From Chryseolinea lacunae (GTDB lineage: Bacteria > Bacteroidota > Bacteroidia > Cytophagales > Cyclobacteriaceae), in NCBI RefSeq assembly GCF_016735595.1, contig NZ_JAERRB010000005.1, positions 310,001 through 374,000 on the forward strand: a stretch of 64,000 nt of DNA, in the 5' to 3' direction. Positions 8,951-18,509 of this stretch are shown in pieces. Position 1 is the first letter of the stretch, and each line of letters starts with the position of its first letter. The position numbers and the translations under genes were made by a program. The notes under the pieces were generated by a model. It saw only the letters and a list, made by a program, of their open reading frames with translations. It did not search any database and was not told where the DNA came from.

Positions 8951-10506
8951 GATGCATTTTTCGAATTTAAGAAAATTATAGGAATGATAATCTCTTCCAT
9001 GCTCACACCACCGTGCTGAAACGTGTCTTTGTAGAAGTTCACGTAATAGTTGTAGTTGTTGGGATAGGCAAAGAACTGATCTTCGATGGCAAACACATAC
9101 GACGACGACACGTTGAGCTTGGGCAGGAACAATCGCTCCGGCTTCAGCACCGTCATCACTTTCTCGCCTTCATAGCCCAGGTTCTTGCCTTGTTTGTAGC
9201 GCAGGTTGCTGTTCACGCTGCGGTCGCCAATGATTTTGAAAGGACGCTTCACGCGGATGGTGCCGTGGTCGGTGGTGATCACCACCTTCACATCTTTCTC
9301 GGCAATCTTCTTCAGGATGTCGATGAGCGGCGAGTGCAGGAACCACGACTTGGTGATGGAACGGTAGGCCGATTCGTCGGGGGCCAGTTCGCGCACCATG
9401 GCCATGTCGGTGCGGGCGTGCGACAGCATATCCACAAAGTTGTAGACCACCACGTTCAGGTCGTTCTGAAACAGGTTGTTCACCGTGTCGGCCAGGCTCC
9501 GGCCCTCCTCCAGGTTTTTGATTTTGTGATACGACATCTTCACGTTGAGGTTGTTCCGGCGAAGCTGTTTGGCAAGAAATTCCGATTCGAAATTGTTCTT
9601 CCCTTCGTCTTCGTCTTCCCCAACCCAAAGATCGGGGTTGGTCTTGGCCATTTCCGAAGGCATCTGGCCCGAGAAGATGGCATTGCGGGCGTATGCCGTG
9701 GTCGTTGGCAGGATTGAATAATACGTCTCTTCGCTGGTCACGTTGAAATATTCCGTCAGCACCGGCTCAATCACTTTCCACTGGTCGTAGCGCAGGTTGT
9801 CGATGAGGATCACAAACACCGGCTTCTTGCCCAGCTCGGGAAACACTTTTTTCTTCATGAGCTGGTGCGAAAGCAAAGGCTTTTCGGCCTTCGGGTCGTT
9901 GAGCCATGAGTCGTAGTTACGGATGATGAACTTGGCAAAGTTGGCGTTGGCTTCCGTCTTCTGCATGTCGAGCACTTCGCCCATGTCCTGGTTGTCGGCA
10001 TGGTCCATCTGCAGTTCCCAGAACACCAGTTTTTTGTAGATGTCGGCCCACTGCTCGTGGTTCATGTTGTCCTGAAAGGCCATGCTGATCTTCCGGAACT
10101 CCTGCTGATAGTTGAGGTTTGTTTTCTCGATGACGAGGCGTTTGTTGTCGAGGATTTTTTTCACCGACAGCAAAATCTGGCTCGGGTTGAGCGGCTTGAT
10201 GAGGTAGTCGGCAATCTTGGAGCCGATGGCCTCTTCCATGATGTGTTCTTCCTCGTTCTTGGTGATCATCACCACGGGAAGATTCGGTTTGTTATTTTTT
10301 ATTTGCGTGAGGGCTTCGAGTCCCGACATGCCCGGCATGTTTTCGTCGAGGAACACCACGTCGAAATGTTTTTCGTCGGTGAGTTCCACGGCTTCGGTGC
10401 CGTTGTTGACCGGGGTGATGTCGTAGCCTCTTTGCTCGAGGAAAAGAATATGAGGCTTCAATAAATCGATCTCATCGTCGGCCCACAAAATGCTATATCT
10501 TTGCAT
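8947..10506 (-). CDS. porX: PorX-type response regulator with PglZ domain
   Basis: Two-component regulator linked in Porphyromonas and Flavobacterium to control of the type IX secretion system. Residues 1-120 form a receiver domain: acidic pair ADDE, phospho-acceptor Asp in VVFLDENMPG, switch Thr in VVMITKNEEE, and Lys in YLIKP. A helical linker follows, then an alkaline-phosphatase-fold PglZ domain (about 220-519). There, VILIDNLRYDQWK supplies the metal Asp, LPTTTAYARNAIFSG the nucleophile Thr, and VITTDHGTIRV the C-terminal Asp-His. All catalytic positions appear intact, so it may retain phosphodiesterase activity, as reported for PorX. I start at MQRYSILWADDE (10506), nine codons inside the longest frame. 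No PorY kinase or T9SS gene is in the window. Confidence 0.93.
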   Translation of the reverse strand: MQRYSILWADDEIDLLKPHILFLEQRGYDITPVNNGTEAVELTDEKHFDVVFLDENMPGMSGLEALTQIKNNKPNLPVVMITKNEEEHIMEEAIGSKIADYLIKPLNPSQILLSVKKILDNKRLVIEKTNLNYQQEFRKISMAFQDNMNHEQWADIYKKLVFWELQMDHADNQDMGEVLDMQKTEANANFAKFIIRNYDSWLNDPKAEKPLLSHQLMKKKVFPELGKKPVFVILIDNLRYDQWKVIEPVLTEYFNVTSEETYYSILPTTTAYARNAIFSGQMPSEMAKTNPDLWVGEDEDEGKNNFESEFLAKQLRRNNLNVKMSYHKIKNLEEGRSLADTVNNLFQNDLNVVVYNFVDMLSHARTDMAMVRELAPDESAYRSITKSWFLHSPLIDILKKIAEKDVKVVITTDHGTIRVKRPFKIIGDRSVNSNLRYKQGKNLGYEGEKVMTVLKPERLFLPKLNVSSSYVFAIEDQFFAYPNNYNYYVNFYKDTFQHGGVSMEEIIIPIIFLNSKNAS

Positions 10507-10594
10507 AATCGAAATTTTCACCAATTTAACCATTAATCGTTATCCCCTGTCAGTTAATTTCTGACAAACGATTGGAGAAATAAACCCGCGCAGG

Positions 10595-11818
10595 ATGAAC
10601 AAAAAAAAGATCATCAACGATCCCGTCTATGGCTTTATCACCATCCCCTCCGAACTGATCTTTGACATTGTCTCCCATCCCTACTTCCAACGCCTCCGCC
10701 ACATTAAGCAACTGGGCCTGACCGACTATGTCTATCCCGCCGCCCAGCATACCCGTTTTCAGCACGCCCTGGGCGCTATGCACCTTATGGGCAAGGCCCT
10801 CGACACCCTGAAGTTTAAAGGCATCGACATCTCCGACGAAGAATATGAGGCCTCGCAGCTGGCCATTCTCCTCCACGACATTGGCCACGGACCGTTTTCG
10901 CATACACTGGAATACTCCCTGTTGCCGGGCATCCGCCACGAAAGCCTGTCGTATCTGATGATGGATCAACTGAACAAGGAGTTCAACGGCGCCCTGGCCC
11001 TGACCCTGAAAATTTTCCGGAACAGCTATAAACGCAAGTTCTTTCACCAGCTGGTGTCGAGCCAGCTCGACATCGACCGGCTGGACTACCTGAACCGCGA
11101 CTGTTTCTTCACAGGCGTGCAGGAAGGTTCCGTGGGCGTGGACCGTATCCTTTCAATGCTCACCGTGCACCGCGACCAACTGGTGGTAGACGAGAAGGGA
11201 ATCTACAACATCGAGAATTTTCTGAATGCCCGACGGCTCATGTACTGGCAGGTCTACCTACACAAAACAACGGTGAGCGCCGAGCGCATGCTGGTGAATC
11301 TGATTCGCCGGGCGCAGGTGCTGGTGCGCGGTGGTGAAACCGTGCCGGCCAGCCACGCGCTCTCCATCTTTCTCACCCAGGAACTCACGCTGGCCGACTT
11401 CAAAACACCACAGATTCTCCACGCCTATGGGCAGCTCGACGACAACGACATCTGGGGTGCCATCAAATGCTGGCTCCATCACGACGACCGGATATTGGCC
11501 CTGCTTTCGCAGATGATCACGGAGCGAAAACTGTTTCGCATCAAACTCGGCGCCGAGCCCATCAAAAAAATTCACATCGAAAAAATACGAGAGGCGATCA
11601 TGAAAAAATACGGCACGCTGCGCGCCGATGCCTCGTATCTTTTTTCGCACGGCACCGTCAGCAACGAAGCGTATGCCGAGGGGCATCACATCAACATTCT
11701 CATGCGCAGTGGCGAGGTGTTAGACATTGCCCAGGCGTCGGAGCTTCCCAACATCAAGGCGCTGAGCAAAATCGTGAAAAAAAATTATCTCTGCTGGCCT
11801 AAAAATGTATCTTTGTAG
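10595..11818 (+). CDS. HD-domain phosphohydrolase (dNTPase-like)
   Basis: A 407-aa cytosolic HD-superfamily hydrolase. Metal ligands are visible as the His in TRFQHALGAM, the HD pair in AILLHDIGHGPFSH and the Asp in DIDRLDYLNRD. This pattern and the N-terminal DPVYGFI and YFQRLRHIKQLG match the YwfO/dGTPase-like group, which hydrolyses dNTPs or related nucleotides. The substrate here is not determinable. Divergent from porX. The -7 box of the lpxD promoter overlaps its stop codon, so lipid A gene transcription starts at its very end. Confidence 0.85.
   Translation: MNKKKIINDPVYGFITIPSELIFDIVSHPYFQRLRHIKQLGLTDYVYPAAQHTRFQHALGAMHLMGKALDTLKFKGIDISDEEYEASQLAILLHDIGHGPFSHTLEYSLLPGIRHESLSYLMMDQLNKEFNGALALTLKIFRNSYKRKFFHQLVSSQLDIDRLDYLNRDCFFTGVQEGSVGVDRILSMLTVHRDQLVVDEKGIYNIENFLNARRLMYWQVYLHKTTVSAERMLVNLIRRAQVLVRGGETVPASHALSIFLTQELTLADFKTPQILHAYGQLDDNDIWGAIKCWLHHDDRILALLSQMITERKLFRIKLGAEPIKKIHIEKIREAIMKKYGTLRADASYLFSHGTVSNEAYAEGHHINILMRSGEVLDIAQASELPNIKALSKIVKKNYLCWPKNVSL
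11808..11815 (+). promoter_or_regulatory. Bacteroidota -7 box upstream of lpxD
   Basis: TATCTTTG is an exact match to TAnnTTTG, lying immediately before the TAG stop of the HD gene and 109 bases before the lpxD ATG. No convincing -33 TTTG is seen at the usual distance. It would give a leader of about 100 nt. Confidence 0.45.
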
Positions 11819-11924
11819 AATTCGTTAGGGTGTGTTGACAACCCGTGAACCCGATAGCACAATGCTCTGGCTTTAGCACGACGAACAAGACAAGAATCGA
11901 ACGCTTTATTTAACGATCAACAGA

Positions 11925-12986
11925 ATGGAATTTACGGTCAATCAAGTAGCCGCCATGCTGGGCGGAGAAGTGAACGGCAATGGCAACCAGAAGATCAACA
12001 TGCTGGGCAAAATCCAGGATGCCAAGGAAGGCCAGATTGCGTTTCTCTCCAACCCGAAATACGAACAATATATCTACACCACCCTGGCCACGGCCGTGAT
12101 CGTGAAAAGAGATTTTGTGGCCCGCAAAGAAATCTCCGCCACTCTCATCCTGGTAGACGATCCCTACATCAGTTTCACACGCCTCCTGGAAGAATATCAC
12201 AAGCTGGTGAGCTTTCAGAAAAGCGGCGTGGAGCAACCCTCTTTCATGGGCGAGAACTCCACCATCGGCAACGGATATTACCGGGGTGCATTCTCCTACA
12301 TCGGCAACAACGTGAAGATTGGCGAGCAGGTAAAAATCTATCCCCATGCCTATGTTGGCGATAACGTGGTGATCGGCGATCATTGCATCATCCACTCGGG
12401 CGTGAAAATTTATGCCGACACCAAAATCGGAAACCACTGTGTGATCCATTCGGGAACCGTGATTGGCAGCGACGGCTTTGGCTTCGCGCCCCAGAGCGAC
12501 GGGTCCTACAAAACCATTCCGCAGCTGGGCACGGTCATCATCGAAGACCATGTGGCCATCGGTGCCAACACCGTCATCGACTGCGCCACCCTGTTTGGCG
12601 ATGCCACCGTGGTGCGCCAGGGTGTGAAGCTCGACAACCTCATTCAGATTGCACACAACGTAGAGATTGGCAAGAACACCGTTATTGCCGCCCAGGCCGG
12701 CATTTCGGGCTCGACCAAGATCGGCGAAAACTGCATGATCGCGGGCCAGGTCGGCATTTCGGGGCACATCGTCATTGCCAACCACACCGGAATCGGGGCC
12801 CAGGCGGGCATCTCCAAATCCATCAAGGAAGAAGGTAAAAAGTTGATGGGATCGCCCGCCTATGACTTCAGCGAATACTATAAGGCCTATGCCGTCTTCA
12901 AAAAGCTTCCGGACATTTTCCACCGCCTCAGAGCCGTGGAAGACAAGGCTAAAAAGTCTGAAAATACCTCGCTTTCAGTAGATTAG
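11925..12986 (+). CDS. lpxD: UDP-3-O-(3-hydroxyacyl)glucosamine N-acyltransferase
   Basis: Third step of lipid A synthesis: transfers a hydroxyacyl chain from ACP to the 2-amine of UDP-3-O-acylglucosamine. 353 aa. The N-terminal about 100 residues ([20 protein letters not shown] and IAFLSNPKY) form the uridine-binding domain. A left-handed beta-helix of hexapeptide repeats follows (for example [20 protein letters not shown]). The catalytic His lies in [10 protein letters not shown] helical C-terminus closes the protein. It is followed by lpxC-fabZ and lpxA in the order typical of Bacteroidota. Normal in every visible respect. Confidence 0.97.
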   Translation: MEFTVNQVAAMLGGEVNGNGNQKINMLGKIQDAKEGQIAFLSNPKYEQYIYTTLATAVIVKRDFVARKEISATLILVDDPYISFTRLLEEYHKLVSFQKSGVEQPSFMGENSTIGNGYYRGAFSYIGNNVKIGEQVKIYPHAYVGDNVVIGDHCIIHSGVKIYADTKIGNHCVIHSGTVIGSDGFGFAPQSDGSYKTIPQLGTVIIEDHVAIGANTVIDCATLFGDATVVRQGVKLDNLIQIAHNVEIGKNTVIAAQAGISGSTKIGENCMIAGQVGISGHIVIANHTGIGAQAGISKSIKEEGKKLMGSPAYDFSEYYKAYAVFKKLPDIFHRLRAVEDKAKKSENTSLSVD

Positions 12987-13026
12987 CGAGCATAGCATCC
13001 CGTGCGGGGGAGGGCAAAACTCAAAA

Positions 13027-13057
13027 TTGGATATTCTGGAGTTTGAGGTTAACTTTG
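13027..13057 (+). promoter_or_regulatory. Promoter of lpxC-fabZ
   Basis: TAACTTTG (13050-13057) is an exact TAnnTTTG -7 box. TTG at 13027-13029 sits 20 bp upstream, the spacing known for Bacteroidota sigma-ABfr promoters. It lies just before the ATG at 13076, which would leave a very short leader and supports that start over an upstream in-frame TTG at 13043. Confidence 0.55.
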
Positions 13058-13075
13058 CCAACTTTTGCACACCAC

Positions 13076-14473
13076 ATGCTCAATATAAAACAGCAAACCA
13101 TTCAGAAATCGGTGACCCTTTCGGGCGTCGGGCTTCATAGCGGGGTTCAGACCAACATCACCTTTTTGCCCGCGAAACCCAACCACGGAATAAAATTCCA
13201 GCGCGTTGATCTGCCCGGCTCGCCCATCATCGATGCCGACTGCGACAATGTGGTGGATGTGTCGCGGGGAACCACCATTGAGCAAAGCGGTGCGCGTGTG
13301 AGCACTATCGAGCACACCTTGGCCGCCTGCACTGGTCTTGAAATAGACAACGTGCTCATCCAATTGGACGGCCCTGAGTGCCCCATCATGGACGGCAGCT
13401 CCATCGAGTTTGTAGAGGTATTGAAAGCCGCCGGCACCGAAGAACAAAACGCCCTCCGCGATTTCTTCGAAGTGCAGGAGCCCCTCTTCTACCGCGAAGC
13501 CGCCCGTAACGTTGAAATCGCCGCCCTCCCGCTGGACGACTACCGCGTGACGGTGATGATCGACTACAACTCGCCCGTGTTGGGCAGCCAGCACGCATCG
13601 ATCACCGACATCCGTCAATTCGAAAAAGAAATCGCGAACTGCCGCACCTTCTGCTTCCTGCACGAACTGGAGATGCTGTATAAAAACAACCTCATCCGCG
13701 GCGGCGACCTGAACAACGCCATCGTGATTGTGGACCGCGTGGTGCAGGAAAACGAACTGGAAAACATCGCCAAAATGCTGGGCAAACCCAAAGTTGCCGT
13801 GAAGCAGGAAGGCATTCTGAATAACATTGAACTCCGCTACAAAAACGAGCCGGCACGCCACAAGCTGCTGGACATCGTGGGTGATCTGACGCTTGCAGGC
13901 AGACCGCTGAAGGCACAAGTGCTCGCGGCCCGTCCCGGACACGCCGCCAACGTGGCGTTTGCCAAGAAGCTGAAGAAAGCCATGCAGGAGTCTGACAAGA
14001 AGGGCAGACCAAAATACAATCCCAGCCTGCCTCCGGTAATGGATATCAACAAGGTGGCCGCCACCTTGCCCCACCGCTACCCGTTTCTGCTGATCGACAA
14101 GATTATTTACCTCGACAACGAAAGCGTGTCGGGTGTGAAGAACGTGACGGCAAACGAATACTTCTTCCAGGGCCACTTCCCCGGAAACCCCGTGATGCCC
14201 GGCGTGCTTCAGATTGAAGCCATGGCGCAGATCGGTGGCATACTGGTGTTGAACACCGTGCCCGACCCGGAAAACTATTGGACATACTTCCTGGGTATTG
14301 AAAATTTCAGATTCCGAAAAATGGTACTGCCCGGCGACACCCTCGTGATTCAGTGCGACCTGCTCGCGCCCATCAAGCGCGGCATCGCGAAAATGACAGG
14401 ACGCGCCTATGTGGGCAACACCCTGGTTTGTGAAGGTACCATGACCGCCAGCATAGTTCGTAAAGACGCATGA
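13076..14473 (+). CDS. lpxC/fabZ: LpxC-FabZ bifunctional fusion
   Basis: Fused UDP-3-O-acyl-GlcNAc deacetylase (committed step of lipid A) and 3-hydroxyacyl-ACP dehydratase (fatty acid synthesis), 465 aa. LpxC half, about 1-310: Glu-His in STIEHTLAAC, zinc ligands in ARHKLLDIVGDL (H-x3-D), and the catalytic His in ARPGHAANVAF. FabZ half, about 325-465: PHRYPFLLIDKI, catalytic His in FQGHFPGNPVMPG, and catalytic Glu in LQIEAMAQ. The fusion is usual in Bacteroidota and joins two enzymes that compete for the same acyl-ACP pool. Its stop overlaps the lpxA start by 4 bp. I chose the ATG at 13076 because a -7 box lies just upstream. Confidence 0.97.
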   Translation: MLNIKQQTIQKSVTLSGVGLHSGVQTNITFLPAKPNHGIKFQRVDLPGSPIIDADCDNVVDVSRGTTIEQSGARVSTIEHTLAACTGLEIDNVLIQLDGPECPIMDGSSIEFVEVLKAAGTEEQNALRDFFEVQEPLFYREAARNVEIAALPLDDYRVTVMIDYNSPVLGSQHASITDIRQFEKEIANCRTFCFLHELEMLYKNNLIRGGDLNNAIVIVDRVVQENELENIAKMLGKPKVAVKQEGILNNIELRYKNEPARHKLLDIVGDLTLAGRPLKAQVLAARPGHAANVAFAKKLKKAMQESDKKGRPKYNPSLPPVMDINKVAATLPHRYPFLLIDKIIYLDNESVSGVKNVTANEYFFQGHFPGNPVMPGVLQIEAMAQIGGILVLNTVPDPENYWTYFLGIENFRFRKMVLPGDTLVIQCDLLAPIKRGIAKMTGRAYVGNTLVCEGTMTASIVRKDA

Positions 14474-15258
14474 GCCGATTCCCCATGACCAACGTACACC
14501 CCGACGCCGTCATTGGCGAGAACGTGATCATCGAGCCGTTTGCCACGGTGCAAAAGAATACAGTGATCGGCGACGGTTGCTGGATTGGTCCCAACGTGAC
14601 CATCATGGAAGGTGCGCGTCTTGGCAAGAACTGCAAAATATTTCCCGGCGCCGTCATCTCGGGTGTGCCGCAGGACCTGAAGTTTAAGGGCGAAGAAACC
14701 ACTGCCGAAATCGGCGACAACACCACCGTGCGCGAGTGTGTCACCATCAACCGTGGCACCATCGACAAATACAAAACCGTGATCGGCTCCGACTGCCTCA
14801 TCATGGCCTATGCGCACATTGGTCACGACTGCATCATTGGCAACAACTGCATCCTGGGCAACACGGTGCAACTGGCCGGCCACGTGGTGATTGACGACTA
14901 CGCTATTTTTGGCGGAGCCTGTGCTGTGCAACAGTTCTCGAAGATCGGTGCGCACGCCTACATTGGTGGTGGGTCGCTGGTGCGGAAAGACATACCGCCG
15001 TTTACGAAAGCTGCGCGCGAGCCGCTGTCGTATGCCGGCATCAACACCGTGGGCCTTCGTCGCCGCGGCTACAGCTCCGAAAAAATCAACGAAATTCAGG
15101 AGATCTATCGCATGATCTTCATGAAGGGGCTCAACAACTCCAAGGCTATTGAAATGGTGGAAAGCGAAATGCCCACCAGCGAAGAACGCGACTACATCCT
15201 GGACTTCATCCGAAACTCGGAGCGGGGCATCATGAAAGGTTATGAAGGGAATGACTAG
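14470..15258 (+). CDS. lpxA: UDP-N-acetylglucosamine O-acyltransferase
   Basis: First step of lipid A synthesis: adds a 3-hydroxyacyl group from ACP to UDP-GlcNAc. 262 aa, the usual length. Repeated hexapeptides (IGENVIIEPFATVQ, IGDGCWIGPNVTI) form a left-handed beta-helix. The catalytic His is in AYAHIGHDC, and the C-terminal helical domain (AGINTVGLRRRGYS onward) is complete. Start ATG at 14470 overlaps the upstream stop (ATGA), so translation is coupled to lpxC-fabZ; MTNVHP at 14485 is a possible later start. Confidence 0.97.
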   Translation: MSRFPMTNVHPDAVIGENVIIEPFATVQKNTVIGDGCWIGPNVTIMEGARLGKNCKIFPGAVISGVPQDLKFKGEETTAEIGDNTTVRECVTINRGTIDKYKTVIGSDCLIMAYAHIGHDCIIGNNCILGNTVQLAGHVVIDDYAIFGGACAVQQFSKIGAHAYIGGGSLVRKDIPPFTKAAREPLSYAGINTVGLRRRGYSSEKINEIQEIYRMIFMKGLNNSKAIEMVESEMPTSEERDYILDFIRNSERGIMKGYEGND

Positions 15259-15311
15259 GCAGTGGGCGGACGCTTTCGCTTCGTTCTGAACGTGTGAAAG
15301 AAGAACGCGCA

Positions 15312-15968
15312 ATGTCACATTCTCCCCTACCCTCCACTTCCAGCCCTCAACTTTCCATTGGCGTTGCCGACCTCGGCAAGAAATTTAACCGCGACTGGAT
15401 TTTCCGCAAGCTCACCCACACGTTTAAAGGGGGAGAGATCTATGCAGTGACGGGCCCCAACGGCTCGGGCAAGTCCACGTTGTTGCAAGTGCTTTGGGGA
15501 CAGATGCCCCCCAGCACAGGCACCCTCACCTACGACATTTCCAGCACTAACGTTCCGGCCGAATCCATCTTCCGTCACGTGGCCATTGCCACACCCTATC
15601 TCGACCTCATTGAAGAATTCACGTTGCGGGAGCAGTTGCGTTTTCATTTCAGCCTGCGCCCAAGCCGTTATGCGTGGAGCGAAAACGAAATGCTGGAGCG
15701 TATGTATCTCACGCATGCGCGCGATAAATACATCTCCAATTTTTCGTCGGGCATGCGACAGCGTGTAAAACTTGCCCTGGCGTTTTTTTCGGAAGCGTCC
15801 ATTCTTTTCCTGGACGAGCCGGGCACCAACCTGGACCAGCAGGCATTCGATTGGTATCTGGAACAATTGAAGGCTGTGCCCGCACACTGCCTGGTGTTTA
15901 TTGCCAGCAACCAGCCGGCCGAATATCCGGCCAACGCGCAGAAAATTGACATCATGCGCTATAAATAG
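15312..15968 (+). CDS. ABC transporter ATP-binding protein
   Basis: A 218-aa ABC ATPase with Walker A GPNGSGKSTLLQ, signature ISNFSSGMRQRVKLA, and Walker B ASILFLDEPGTNLD. It resembles the stand-alone ATPases next to lipid A genes in Bacteroidota and the CcmA-like branch, but no permease gene adjoins it, so its partner and cargo are unknown. I start at the ATG at 15312; a GTG six codons upstream (15294) is in frame. It lies 53 bp behind lpxA and is probably read from the same message. Confidence 0.85.
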   Translation: MSHSPLPSTSSPQLSIGVADLGKKFNRDWIFRKLTHTFKGGEIYAVTGPNGSGKSTLLQVLWGQMPPSTGTLTYDISSTNVPAESIFRHVAIATPYLDLIEEFTLREQLRFHFSLRPSRYAWSENEMLERMYLTHARDKYISNFSSGMRQRVKLALAFFSEASILFLDEPGTNLDQQAFDWYLEQLKAVPAHCLVFIASNQPAEYPANAQKIDIMRYK

Positions 15969-16017
15969 CGGTTACAAGATTTATCCCTATTCCATTAACA
16001 GTATCCACGCGGGTGAC

Positions 16018-16025
16018 TAAGTTTG
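16018..16025 (+). promoter_or_regulatory. -7 box upstream of a lipoprotein gene
   Basis: TAAGTTTG matches TAnnTTTG exactly and lies 47 bases before the ATG at 16072. No clear -33 element was found. Confidence 0.35.
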
Positions 16026-16071
16026 ATTTTAATATTTTTACTAGCATATTCGTATTCTTAAAAGTTAACGC

Positions 16072-16557
16072 ATGAAACATTTAGCCAGATTATTATCCCT
16101 TTTGATACTCGTTAGTGCAGGCTTTTTCTATGCCGGTTGCAGCAAAAAAGATGACAACCAGTCGGAAGAAGAAACCCAGCTTAACAAGTTGAAGTCCGAT
16201 CAGTGGACGTTGACTTCCGCCAAAGATCCTTCCGACAGAACTTCTGAATATCCCGGCATGAAACTCACGATCTCCGGCACGTTTAGCGAAGGCGGCGTGT
16301 ATCACTACACCAGCTCGGCAACCTCGTGGCCCAGCGTGAGCCCCTGGAAAAAAGAATCCGATTGGAAATTCCAGGCCGGTGCCGTATCCAACACCATAAT
16401 CCGCCTGGCCGACGATCAGGTTATGAACTACACACTGTCGAATGGCGACAAAACATTGACCATCGCCTTCACCTACCCCGAAAGCGGCGAGGGCTTTAAT
16501 AACGGCCGCACCGAATCGGTTTCCGGCGACTGGACATTTGTGTTCACAAGACCTTAA
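16072..16557 (+). CDS. Small lipoprotein of unknown function
   Basis: A 161-aa protein whose N-terminus has a type II signal peptide: basic start MKHLAR, hydrophobic core and lipobox YAGC at about residue 23. A Lys/Asp/Ser-rich linker follows (SKKDDNQSEEE). The rest looks like a small beta-barrel or lipocalin-like fold, with alternating WTLTSA, MKLTISGTF, DWKFQAG and DWTFVFTRP strands, as in many Bacteroidota DUF5004-like lipoproteins (inference). The acidic residue at +2 is absent, so sorting to the outer membrane is likely. It has its own -7 box and a strong terminator. Confidence 0.8.
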   Translation: MKHLARLLSLLILVSAGFFYAGCSKKDDNQSEEETQLNKLKSDQWTLTSAKDPSDRTSEYPGMKLTISGTFSEGGVYHYTSSATSWPSVSPWKKESDWKFQAGAVSNTIIRLADDQVMNYTLSNGDKTLTIAFTYPESGEGFNNGRTESVSGDWTFVFTRP

Positions 16558-16579
16558 CGAAATTTCAATTTCCACCAAG

Positions 16580-16609
16580 AAAGGCTTCCTGTAGAGGAAG
16601 CCTTTCTTT
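16580..16609 (+). terminator. Intrinsic terminator
   Basis: AAAGGCTTCC and GGAAGCCTTT form a perfect 10-bp stem with a 6-nt loop, followed by CTTTA, 22 bases after the stop of the lipoprotein gene. The A-rich left flank could let it work on both strands. Confidence 0.7.
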
Positions 16610-16645
16610 ATGCGCCGTGGCCACCGATCTGGCTTTAAACTTCCC

Positions 16646-16653
16646 TACTTTTG
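16646..16653 (+). promoter_or_regulatory. -7 box upstream of WG-repeat lipoprotein
   Basis: TACTTTTG fits TAnnTTTG exactly and is 70 bases before the ATG at 16724, just after the preceding terminator. No clear -33 TTTG is visible. Confidence 0.4.
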
Positions 16654-16723
16654 CAGCACGGGCAAAACCCTGCTATCTTCCGCCACGTTCCTTTCAATCT
16701 ATAAAACACCGACCCTCTTGTTT

Positions 16724-18505
16724 ATGAAAACATCCGCGCTGCTCAGCCTGTCTCTGGTTATGCTCATCCTCTTTGGCTGTAGTGTTGCCAAAAAAGAATC
16801 GTTCGAGAAAGACATCCAGGTTTTCCTTACCTCCTTTCAGGCCAGCCTGGGCCAGGGCGATGAAGCCGCGCTGAAATATTTCGACACCAACCAGTCGCGC
16901 GAGTCGCTGCTCAAGGCCCTTCACGTGTTGCAAAACAAAGAAGGCGAATATGTGCTCTGCGAAGCCATGTTTCAGGCCGCCACCATCACGACCGACGAAC
17001 ACGGCACAAAAGTTTCTATCCCCGCCCGGTTCTCGGCAAAAGAAAAGGACGTGAGCCAGGACACCACCTCGGCAACGCTGGTGCTATGGCTCGAAACACG
17101 CAAACCTTCGTTTGTGATCACACGGCTGGAAGGCGAAGCGTTCTACGAAAAATATGCTTCCCTCAGCAACGCGCTTCAATGGGATGTGGACAGACACAAC
17201 GAACTCAAAAAACGCGAACCGATCTATGCTCAGGCAAAAGCCCTCCAACAAAAATTCGACTCGGTGATCTGGTTCACCATCTACAAAACAAAAACGTATT
17301 TCTATGCCGTGAAAGGCCAATGGGAAAACAGCGATACGCGAAAAACCGATGCCTACACGATGGGCCTGCTCGACGACGCCGGTAACGTGGTGATTCCCGT
17401 CGAGTATGAAATGATCGGCACACTGGGCTATGACCTTCCCAACATTGTGGAAGTGAAAAAAGGCGGCAAGGTTGGCTACTTCGACATCGACACCAAACAA
17501 ATGCTCATTGATCCTGCCTACGACATGATCGTTCCCTACAACCGCGAAAACACATTGGCGCTGGTGAAGAAAGACTCGGTCTATGGCTTTGTGAACTATC
17601 AACTCGCCTATGCGGACGGCTTCCCTACGGCGAAAGCAAAAACATGGGTGACCAACTTTGAGTATCTGCCTAAAGAACTTCGCCTCGTGAACGGTTCGCA
17701 GGCCCTTTGTGAAGTGCCCAATGCCGAGAACCTTGGTGTGGGCAACCTGGCCATGCCCTCCTACCTGGTGAAGACCGGCGTGTTTGAAGAACTTTTGTCG
17801 GGCATCTCCACCACCGTGGCGCCCATGGGCGGATGGACAGAATCGATTGAAACACACGGCAGCTTCCTGCAAACCGTGTCTGACAACATCAACGCGCTGA
17901 TCACCGCCGTGACCAGGAACTACCTGGAAGGACGTGAGGAATTTTATACCGAAAACCGCGTCGTGTTCATGGATCACAAAAACGATACCCTGGCCGTTGC
18001 CAACATCCCCACCAAGGTGGTGACGCAGATGAAAAGAATCGGCCCCGACATCCTGGAAATTACATCAGAGACCGAAGACATGTGGTATGAACCCCAGGGC
18101 TATGAAGATTTTGACGGACCACAGTATACCTACTTCAAACTCGCCGAGAACGGAACAGTGCTGGCGTTGACATCGCATCGCATGTTTGCACAAACTGAGT
18201 TTATCAAACTTGACAGCAGCTATCTGTCCGGTAAATTCACACACGTCGATCCCAACACCGGCCAAACAGATTCGACTACGTTTCTGTCGGTGCCAACGCT
18301 GAACTTTATGCGCGACGAAATTCTGGCCAGCTATGGCATGCGTTTCCCCGAAGGTTCTGCAAACGCTGGCTATATCTCGGGCAATTGGTACACGCCCCGC
18401 TATGACAAGGTGGAAGAATTTGAAGACCAGCTCACCGACATCGATCGCCACAACCTTCAGTTTCTCGAGAAGGTGATCGCCCTGCTGACCACCAAACCGG
18501 CTTGA
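16724..18505 (+). CDS. Large lipoprotein with WG-like repeats
   Basis: A 593-aa predicted lipoprotein. The start MKTSALLS leads a hydrophobic core to lipobox LFGCS. Residues about 25-160 resemble a helical/NTF2-like region. Around residues 210-310 the segments GLLDDAGNVVIPVEYEMIG, VGYFDIDTKQMLIDPAYD and VYGFVNYQLAY look like two to three WG repeats, a beta module of unknown ligand. The C-terminal half has no recognisable motif. An in-frame extension to 16610 precedes the signal peptide and I reject it. It ends 4 bp before the DUF2306 gene, suggesting co-transcription. Confidence 0.75.
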   Translation: MKTSALLSLSLVMLILFGCSVAKKESFEKDIQVFLTSFQASLGQGDEAALKYFDTNQSRESLLKALHVLQNKEGEYVLCEAMFQAATITTDEHGTKVSIPARFSAKEKDVSQDTTSATLVLWLETRKPSFVITRLEGEAFYEKYASLSNALQWDVDRHNELKKREPIYAQAKALQQKFDSVIWFTIYKTKTYFYAVKGQWENSDTRKTDAYTMGLLDDAGNVVIPVEYEMIGTLGYDLPNIVEVKKGGKVGYFDIDTKQMLIDPAYDMIVPYNRENTLALVKKDSVYGFVNYQLAYADGFPTAKAKTWVTNFEYLPKELRLVNGSQALCEVPNAENLGVGNLAMPSYLVKTGVFEELLSGISTTVAPMGGWTESIETHGSFLQTVSDNINALITAVTRNYLEGREEFYTENRVVFMDHKNDTLAVANIPTKVVTQMKRIGPDILEITSETEDMWYEPQGYEDFDGPQYTYFKLAENGTVLALTSHRMFAQTEFIKLDSSYLSGKFTHVDPNTGQTDSTTFLSVPTLNFMRDEILASYGMRFPEGSANAGYISGNWYTPRYDKVEEFEDQLTDIDRHNLQFLEKVIALLTTKPA

Positions 18506-18509
18506 CGCG

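Noticed and set aside
13043-13075. Upstream TTG start of lpxC-fabZ
   Set aside because: The -7 promoter box lies inside this extension; the ATG at 13076 matches the family N-terminus.
13049-14176. 375-codon minus-strand frame
   Set aside because: Antisense of lpxC-fabZ; His/Val-rich with no protein-like features.
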